The notes under the pieces are model-generated. The model did not search any database. It worked only from the letters and a program-made list of their open reading frames with translations, and was not told the origin of the DNA. Source: Diphasiastrum complanatum (Eukaryota; Streptophyta; Lycopodiopsida; Lycopodiales; Lycopodiaceae). Taken from it: DNA of 64,000 nucleotides. Below, piece after piece: positions 56,562-64,000 of this stretch. The stretch lies in assembly GCA_029204225.1 (NCBI GenBank), contig CM055101.1, positions 62,138,955 to 62,202,954 on the forward strand, read 5' to 3'. The translations under genes and the position numbers were made by a program. Position 1 is the first letter of the stretch; every line of letters begins with the position of its first letter.

Positions 56562-57016
56562 AGTTATGATCAAAATCTCAGGTGTTGAATCAATAAAGCA
56601 TAAAAGACAGCAATAGACTAAAGCCCTACAAGCAATAGACAAGACAATAGGTTCTCCCACGAAGAGCCCAAGCAATAATCTGAAAAATGAGTGTACAAAT
56701 GCCCCTATAAATACCCTACCAATGAACCCTAAAATAGGAATTCAAAAGTAAAGGGAGACAAAATGTGGAGGGAAAATAGTGCGCCCTCCTACGGGCCCCC
56801 ACTCCACATATAACCATATAATAAGGGCCCAAGGCCAATCAATGTCATAAAAAAGGACCCAGTGTGGGTCATAAGCATATAAAAAGGCTTTGGGGCCTGT
56901 ACATGACTAATATAAAATGCGTAACCAGAAATATACATAACCAACAGCAAATGTAAAGAGGCCTGCGGAATATATGCAGAGTAGCCCAGTAGGCCTGTAT
57001 CCTGTAAACCGTAACT
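56562..57016 (-). repeat. 3' LTR of element C
   Basis: 455 bp. Shares its first half with the truncated LTR at 33207-33435 and a short core (gggaaaatagtgcgccctcc) with the LTR of element B. Preceded by GCACT (56557-56561), the probable target duplication, whose partner lies outside the window. Confidence 0.88.
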
Positions 57017-57089
57017 CTCCCTGGCTATAAAGAACATTGCCCCCAATGTAGACAAAATAAGATAAGAACCAGTGCCAGAGAAAAATACT

Positions 57090-59500
57090 GCATCAAGATA
57101 TCCCATCTGAGAAAGGAACATCAAGAGAAGTCGGAGCATCCCGAGAAGCAATGGTAGCTGCAAGTGATTGAGCCTGATCAGCCAGGATAGGGGTATGATA
57201 AAAAACATCAATGGGCTCCCAAGTAGCCTCCTCAATAGGACGACCATCCCACTGGACCAAAAACTGAACCTGCAGATGGTGACGACTATGCAATAAGCGC
57301 ACCTGTAAAATAGCAACTTGCAGGAATGAAAAAGCTCTGGATCTGTAGGAAATGAGGAATCTGGAGGAGCATCATCCTCAATAGCAGCACGTAATAAACT
57401 GACATGAAAGATATCACAAGCCCGAGTAGCAGCAGGTAGCTCAAGACGATATGTATCTGGACTGAGGCGCTCAAGAATATGAAAAGGCCCATAATAGCGC
57501 GGCGCAAGCTTCTCAGTAGAAGCAAGACCCTGTACAAAAAACGATGGCGAGCAAAGCGTAACCGGAGAAAAACAGTATCTCCCTCTGCAAACTCAACATG
57601 GCGTCGATGACGATCAACAATGGTCCTGTACCGCTGCTGAATATGCTGTAAATGAGTAGCAGCTCTAGTAATAATCTCCCGAGCACTCGAAAGATAAGAT
57701 GAAATAGTAACAGGTGCATCATCTGGAGGAGCAGGTATACCGGGTAGAACTAGTGAGTATCCATGAGCAAGCAGGAAAGGAGAAACACCTGTGCTGAACT
57801 AACAGAACTGTTATAACTATACTCAGCCAAACATAAATGCTGATCCCAATCACGACTAGAAGGAGAAACATAATGTCGTAAATAATCCTCCAATACCCGG
57901 TTAATAACCTCAGACTGACCATCCGCAGAAGAATGATAAGCAGTGCCCATAAGTATCCTAACATCCAAGATACGCATAAGCTCTGTCCAAAAACCTGATG
58001 TAAACTTGGTATCCCGATCAGTAAGTATAGATCGTGGGAGACCATGTAAGCGGAAAATCTCAGAAATAAATATACGACCACACTGCTTTGCTGTAATAGT
58101 ACGTCTGACTGGTATGAAATGAGCTTGTTTAGAAAACCTATCAACTACCACCAAACAAGAGTCATGATCACGTTGAGTACGGGGAAGACCTAAAATGAAG
58201 TCCATAGATATATCAGTCCACTGGCGGGAAGGAATAGGCCAACTTTGAAGGAGACCGCCAAGTTTTTCACGGGAATACTTGTTACGAAGGCAAAAATCAC
58301 AAGTATGAATAAGGTGGGAAAGCTCACGCTTCATGGAAGGCCAATAAAAATGTTCTTTCAAACGGAACAAGGACTTCTGAAAACCAAAATGGCCACCAAC
58401 AGGAGAGGAATGGGCATCAAGGAGCTGTGGACGTATGTCGAGAGTGCTGGGAATACATAACGAACCATAGTGAAACAAACGATGATTAACAATGGAATAA
58501 ACCTGGCGAGGGTGAGAGGAAGGACGAGAGGCAAACGACATAATATCATGAAAGTCTGGACATGTGGCATAAGCCTGAGGAAGATCATCATACCAAGAGT
58601 GGGGAGACATAACAAGATTGTAAGTAAGAGCAGGTAAACGAGACAAAGCATCAGCAGCAGCGTTACTTTTACCAGGCTTATAATGAATATCAAAGTGAAA
58701 GGACTGTAAAAACTGAAGTCAACGGTACTGACGATCACTAAGATCCTTTTGTGTATACAAATAACGAAGTGACTGGTGATCAGTAAAAACATCAAACGGA
58801 ACACGATAAGAAACATACGAACATCATGAACATCAACAGGCACAAGCCATGAAAGAATAGAACGGACCTTAGAGGGTCAAGACGAACAATACCATTAGTA
58901 ACAAAGAAGCCCAAAAACTCGATTTGTACAACAGCAAAAGAACATTTAGAACGTTTAGCATACAGATGATGAGTAACTAACAAAACAAAAACAGAACGAA
59001 CGTGCTGAACATGAAGAGAGAGAGTGGTGCTATAAATGAGGATATCGTCAAAATAAACAATGACACTTTCCAAGCAGAGGACAAAAGATGCTATTCATGA
59101 CATTCTGAAAAGTGGGCGGGCCATTGGTAACAGCAAAAGGAAGGACACGAAACTCATATAGACCAAAGTGGGTACGGAAAGCTGTCTTGTGCTCATCAGG
59201 AGGATGCATACAAATTTGGTGATAACCGGAACGGAGGTCAAGTATAGAAAAGATCTTGGCTTGGCCTAACTGGTCAAACAGGTCATCCATATGAGGGATA
59301 GGGTACTGATTACGGATAGTAAGTTTATTCAAAGCACGATAATCAATACATAGACGTTTAGTACCATCCTTCTTATCAACAAGTAAAACAGGAGCACCAA
59401 AAGGACTGTGGCTAGGAACAATAAGGCCTTGACGTAATAAATCAGACACCTGACGCTGGACTTCCTCGCGCTCAACAATAGACATACGAAAAGGAGGACG
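57090..59500 (-). pseudogene. Element C: reverse transcriptase to chromodomain, broken
   Basis: Pieces in the minus sense: RT start (59485-59048; LCIDYRALNKLTIRNQYPIP), the YFDDILIYS active site near 59035, a shortened RT thumb/RNase H region near 58800 ending HQSLRYLYTQKDL and DALSRLP, integrase (58646 to about 57790: zinc-binding GGHFGFQKSLFRLKEHFYWP, CDFCLRNK; catalytic blocks SMDFILGLP and LTDRDTKFTSGFW, then QSEVINRVLEDYL), and chromodomain (57302-57093; EEATWEP). Several frameshifts and an RNase H deletion show it is dead. Confidence 0.85.
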
Positions 59501-59529
59501 AGAAGGAGGTGATGCAGAGGAAAGAAGGT

Positions 59530-59966
59530 CTATATGGTGGTTGACATCTCATAAAGGTGGTAACTGAGTCGGCTCTCTAAAAACATGCTCAAATTCACGC
59601 AACAGTTCAAAAAATACCTGTGGCAAAGGTGTTGCATCCGCAATAGGCTGAACAGAAAGAATAACCGCACAGTGGGCCTTCGGGAGGCTCTGTATGAACT
59701 GCTTCCCAGAAATAAGCTGATAGTCCTGCCGAGAATCAATACCGGAAAATATATGCCGAGTACCATCATGAGAGAATGTCAATGTCTGCTGCTGAGGATT
59801 CAAAAAAAAAAGAAAAAAAGAGGGAAAAGGATTTGGAACTCGTGCACCGGAAATAATCTGCCCAAATTTTTTTTTTTTTTTTCCGGCCGCCAAATTTAGC
59901 AGAAGTACTTCCGCTAACTATTTGTTAAAGCTCCGCCAAGGAAATGCTCTGATGGGAGTTGGTCCT
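59530..59966 (-). other. Element C: protease-RT linker remnant and part of leader
   Basis: From about 59805 to 59550 the minus strand reads QQQTLTF, then SGKQFIQSLPKA and ELLREFEHVF, the segment between protease and RT. It is joined at about 59805 straight to leader sequence (the ccggccgcc block near 59882), so gag and the protease active site have been deleted. Confidence 0.7.
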
Positions 59967-61181
59967 TGTAGCGCAGGCATCCCAAAGGGAGCCGGGAACC
60001 ACAACTTAGCTTCCCAGCCTTCAACTCTTGCCATCCAAACCCACTTGACATACAAGCAGCCAACTCGCCAACAACGATCAGACTTAACCAACTTGAAGTT
60101 CCGAAAACCAACATTGAGATCCAACCTGGCGCCATGCCAGATCGGGGGTCTCGATGTGGGTGACTTCCCTCCAAGCAAGCTGCCCGACATACATCAAACT
60201 TAACCAACTCGAAGCTTCGTTACAAACGAGTAACATCCATTCCAAGCAAGCGGTCTGACTTACATCAGACTTAACCAACTGAAAGCTTCGTCACGAGCGC
60301 TGGAAGCCAACCTGGCGCCACGCCAGACTGGATAGCCATAAACAGGTAACTTCCCCCCAAGCAAGCCATCCAACTCAGCCGACAGGTTAGAGCCCGTTCC
60401 CCAAGAGCTTAACCCATTCACGTTTATGCAAGGAACACTCAAAACCACAAGCCGCGACAGATATGGAAACAACCAGTTCCTGGACCAAATGGTCCCGACA
60501 GCATACTGCTGGCGCCACGGACCGAATGGTCCCGACGGCATACCGCTGGCGTCCCGGGATACGACCCTCAGCTATGTGCCAACTTAAAAATTTGGAAGCG
60601 GCCTTACAACTGGCGCTTTTACCGAACACTGAAACCCAGAAGGTAATCAGAGTCAGTTTGAGGAAAATCCCACTTTATTGATAAATCTGAGAAGGTTACA
60701 TTTCAAGTGTGTGACCGACCCTAGTCTCCGGGGCGCTAGCATGCCAAGGCGAGAGCCATGACAACATTCCAGCAAGGGAGGCTGAGACTTGGTTGGAGCT
60801 CGCCCTGAGTCGAAACCCACACTCCCCTATAGTATTGGTGTGATTCGGCACCCCCCCCTCATACCAAGCACTCTACCCAAGCTGGTAAAGCACGTTTTTC
60901 TCTCTCTAGGATTTTCTCTTTCTAGAAAGTCATTTTCTCTCTCTAGATTTTATTGATCCCTAGGCTTCCTTTAATCATGCCTAGATTGTGTGAGGTGATT
61001 GCACATCGATATGAGCTCTCTGGACTCCGCTAGAACCGATCAAAGATTTTTAGCCATAGGAACTTGGCGCCGGCTGGATTCTGGTCACAGTGGCGCCGGC
61101 GCCGGGAGCAGCAGGGGCGCTGCTGGCGCCAGGGACATAGCTGGCGCCGGAAGTAAAGCTTGTAAAGGTAGCTTTACAACA
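59967..61181 (-). repeat. 3' LTR of element D (left)
   Basis: 1,215 bp, starting TGTAGCGCAGG and ending TTTACAACA in the plus sense. A GGCGCC-rich segment lies at 61068-61150. The two LTRs differ by scattered substitutions and by indels in this segment. Confidence 0.88.
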
Positions 61182-62615
61182 TCCACCCCACCTTTATAAA
61201 ATCTGATGTCCTCATCAGATGTCAGATTAAAGTAAAGGTGTCTCCCAATTAAAATAACTATACATTTAAGCTACTTGGCACAGTACTCAATTTACTGGCC
61301 ACTTTTTATTAACATTGAAGCTGGCACACCACAAGTCGGAGGCTCAGCTCTTTGTATTGAAAAATTACATAACTTGAAAATATATCTTTGTCTGGGAAAA
61401 GCGTAGATTTGATATCGCTTTCGTAAAACCCGAGAACCTTATTAACTGGTGACAGAGGCCTTTTTTTGAAATGTTAGCCCCTGTCGCTTCTGACTTTCGA
61501 CTTTGGAACTCCTTTGAGCTCCTGATTTGTCCTTGATGCACTTTGTGTTGAGCTCCCTGAGCTCCAGATTAGTTCAGTTCTGCACAGGTATCAAGGCTCC
61601 CTGAGCCAAAGGATTTATCGTTTGATTGCCCACTTTATGGTCCACTCGGTGCCTTGTTGCTTTTGCACCTTGATTTTCAGTTCCGAAGGTGGCCGTCCCA
61701 AAATGAAGACCAACTGCTCCATAGAAGATCTCCCCTGAAATTGCCCTTTCCAACTTTTGACTTTCTGCTTGCGTTTGGTGGGCGTTGTCGCAAATGAAAC
61801 TAACCCAAGAAATAGGCTAGCCATCCATCCTTTGCAAACATTGAGTCGTTTCGTTGCCGTTCACGTGCGAGTACTTGAACTGCAAATCCGCCCCACAGAT
61901 TCTGTAGTCCTCTTTGTTTGATGGTATCAGCCTTCAAAAGAAAAGGTTCCTTCTCGAGCCATCAGCTCCTTGTATCACAAGCAATCATGCAAACCAGGCA
62001 AAGCACGAGTACTAAGACTCACCACGAATACATACAAGTAAGACACTCAGGCAGGTTTACTAACAAGTAACAAAGACAAGGTCCCCCTTTGAGATGGTCC
62101 TGCCAACGGACCTTTGCCTGGCCGCGCCCATACAAATCGATCACAGAATCAGCCCACATAGGACACCCCTCCAACTATCTGTGCTTTCACCATTAAGCAG
62201 CACATTGCCTCAGTCACGCCCCACCACTTTTTGATCGATAGCCCTTATAGCTAAACGCGGCAGCTAATCACCCGTGCTTTACACCCGAATTCGAGCAGCA
62301 TCTCTGTATCAATGGTTAACCCGTACAGTTCGAATATGTCGCCCCGCACCCCACAAGGCACAAACCGTGCTTACACCAACCTAATGGCAGCACACTGCCT
62401 CATCTGTCCTACGTGCAGACATGACCGTGCTTACACCTCAAGGGCAGCACCTTGACTCATCAAGTCCCCTGTTCTGCCGACCACCCCGACCGTGGACGCA
62501 CCCGTGCTTACACTGTGGGCAGCACCTTGCACAATAGTTGTCTTGATGAACCCCAAACCGTGGCCGTTTCCGTGAGATCCGCATAGCTGACCGGCCAGTC
62601 GGCTCTGATATCACA
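61182..62615 (-). other. Interior of element D, noncoding
   Basis: No gag or pol similarity on either strand. It contains repeated blocks around ccgtgcttacac and agcacattgcctca (62185-62480), suggesting small tandem duplications. It probably depends on proteins of another element for movement. Confidence 0.65.
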
Positions 62616-63849
62616 TGTAGCGCAGGCATCCCAAAGGGAGCTGGGAACCACGACTTAGCTTCCCAGCCTTCAACTCTTGCCATCCAAACCCACTTGACAT
62701 ACAAGCAGCTAACTCGCCAACAACGATGAGACTTAACCAACTTGAAGTTTCGAAAACCAACATTGAGATCCAACCTGGCGCCATGCCAGATCGGGGGTCC
62801 CGATGTGGGTGACTTCCCTCCAAGCAAGCTGCCCGACATACATCAAACTTAACCAACTCGAAGCTTCGTTACAAACGAGTAACATCCATTCCAAGCAAGC
62901 GGTCTGACTTACATCAGACTTAACCAACTGAAAGCTTCGTCACGAGCGCTGGAAGCCAACCTGGCGCCACGCCAGACTGGACAGCCATAAACAGGTAACT
63001 TCCCCCCAAGCAAGCCATCCAACTCAGCCGACAGGTTAGAGCCCGTTCCCCAAGAGCTTAACCCATTCACGTTCATGCAAGGAACACTCAGAACCACAAG
63101 TTGCAACAGATATGGAAACAACCAGTTCCTGGACCAAATGGTCCCGACAGCATACCGCTGGCGCCACGGACCGAATGGTCCCGACGGCATACCGCTGGCG
63201 TCCCGGGATACGACCCTCAGCTATGTGCCAACTTAAAAATTTGGAAGCGGCCTTACAACTGGCGCTTTTACCGAACACTGAAACCCAGAAGGTAATCAGA
63301 GTCAGTTTGAGGAAAGTCCCACTTTATTGATAAATCTGAGAAGGTTACATTTCAAGTGTGTGACCGACCCTAGTCTCCGGGGCGCTAGCATGCCAAGGCG
63401 AGAGCCATGACAACATTCCAGCAAGGGAGGCTGAGACTTGGTTGGAGCTCGCCCTGAGTCGCAACCCACACTCCCTTATAGTATTGGTGTGATTCGGCAC
63501 CCCCCCTCATACCAAGCACTCTACCCAAGCTGGTAAAGCACGTTTCTCTCTCTCTAGGATTTTCTCTTTCTAGAGAGTCATTTTCTCTCTCTAGATTTTA
63601 TTGATCCCCAGGCTTCCTTTAATCATGCCTAGATCGTGTGAGGTGATTGCACATCGATCTGAGCTCTCTGGACTCCGCTAGAACCGATCAAAGATTTTCA
63701 ACCATAGGAACTTGGCGCCGGCTGGATTCTGGTCACGTGGCGCCAGGAGCGGCGCCGGCGCCGGGAGCAGCAGGGGCGCTGCTGGCGCCGGGGACATAGC
63801 TGGCGCCGATGGCGTCGGAAGTAAAGCTTGTAAAGGTAGCTTTACAACA
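62616..63849 (-). repeat. 5' LTR of element D (right)
   Basis: 1,234 bp. Its GGCGCC segment (63713-63815) is longer than in the other LTR by an added gtggcgccaggagc block and gatggcgtc. Confidence 0.88.
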
Positions 63850-63854
63850 GTCCT

Positions 63855-63992
63855 CCTCCATACTGTGCTGAATGTTGCTGAAGCAAAGAGACGAAAGCCC
63901 TCAGCAAAGAGAGAAAAATCAGCAAGGAAAATGGGCACCCAATTTGAAAATCAGATCTGAAATTTAGCAATCAGGAAAGTGCTATGATACCA
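63855..63992 (-). other. Element C leader (continued) and primer site
   Basis: Continuation of the C leader after element D. It matches the leader of element B at 55540-55678 (gtgctgaatgttg, cagcaaagagagaaaaatcagc) and ends with the initiator-Met primer site next to the 5' LTR start. Confidence 0.75.
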
Positions 63993-64000
63993 AGTTATGA

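Larger units (their letters stand above)
59967..63849 (-). mobile_element. Element D: nonautonomous LTR element nested in C
   Basis: A 3,883-bp element with LTRs 59967-61181 (1,215 bp) and 62616-63849 (1,234 bp) and target duplication GTCCT (59962-59966 and 63850-63854). Minus orientation is shown by a primer site like TGATATCAGAGCC (plus 62601-62613, one mismatch to the usual iMet site, two bases from the LTR) and a purine tract AAAGGTGGGGTGGA (plus 61182-61195 complement) before the other LTR. The 1.43-kb interior has no frame above about 70 codons. Confidence 0.88.
56562..64000 (-). mobile_element. Element C: defective chromovirus, runs off the window
   Basis: Minus orientation. The 3' LTR is 56562-57016 (455 bp, AGTTA...TAACT). 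Inside are a chromodomain, integrase, RNase H and reverse transcriptase remnants and a protease-RT linker, then the leader, interrupted by element D (59967-63849). The primer site (plus sense tgctatgatacca, ending 63992) and the first 8 bases of the 5' LTR (AGTTATGA, 63993) reach the window edge. Gag and most of protease are missing, with a junction near 59805. Confidence 0.88.

Overview
This window looks like nuclear DNA of a land plant with a large, repeat-rich genome. The plant assignment rests on short runs of the plant-type telomere motif (TTTAGGG/CCCTAAA) near 13557 and 18293, Ty3/gypsy chromoviruses primed by initiator-Met tRNA, multi-exon hAT/DUF659 transposase genes with GT..AG introns, and two small remnants of plant-type host genes: a DRD1/CLSY-like SNF2 helicase (194-439, minus) and two exons of a thylakoid-type FKBP isomerase (3454-4051, plus). 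The species cannot be named from sequence alone. No intact host gene, rRNA, tRNA or CRISPR array was seen.

Almost everything else is mobile DNA. The dominant resident is a DNA transposon family with an unusual build. A four-exon hAT-like transposase gene (BED-like finger, DUF659/RNase-H-like core, hAT C-terminal domain, then a long tail with AT-hooks) faces a second, convergent gene of about 135 codons that I do not recognise (called ORF2 here). The pair sits between subterminal arrays of GGTACC palindromes, and the ends (CATAG...CTATG) lie in (TA)n tracts. Copy 3 (25223-31465) has both genes uninterrupted and is the best candidate for an autonomous element. Copies 1 (5899-10848), 2 (20476-25037), 4 (31496-35077), 5 (35077-47259, split by a retrotransposon), 6 (47868-50288) and 7 (51036-56561, split by a retrotransposon) are truncated, frameshifted or interrupted. 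A much diverged seven-exon relative at 13639-16960 is also followed by a convergent ORF2 relic, so the two-gene arrangement is older than the young subfamily. Short derivatives lie at 12404-12641 and 19651-20461.

Retrotransposons have invaded these DNA transposons. Element A (35797-42105) is a complete, very young chromovirus with one uninterrupted gag-pol frame, 358-bp LTRs differing at one base and target duplication ATAGG, inside copy 5. Element B (51393-56070, minus) lies in the first exon of copy 7 with duplication CTTGC. Element C (56562 to beyond the window, minus) lies further into the same gene. Element D (59967-63849, minus, apparently noncoding, 1.2-kb LTRs) is nested in the leader of C. 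B lacks the gag core and the RT-integrase core, while its relative C lacks gag and protease, so their losses are roughly complementary.

Layout: 1-5450 host-gene remnants, diverged repeats and sequence with no recognised content; 5455-12641 copy 1 and derivatives; 12671-19610 the divergent hAT/ORF2 element and GTCCG-rich repeats; 19651-35077 copies 2, 3 and 4; 35077-47803 copy 5 with element A and a duplicated 3' flank shared with copy 1; 47868-51030 copy 6 and a diverged repeat; 51036-64000 copy 7 with elements B, C and D.
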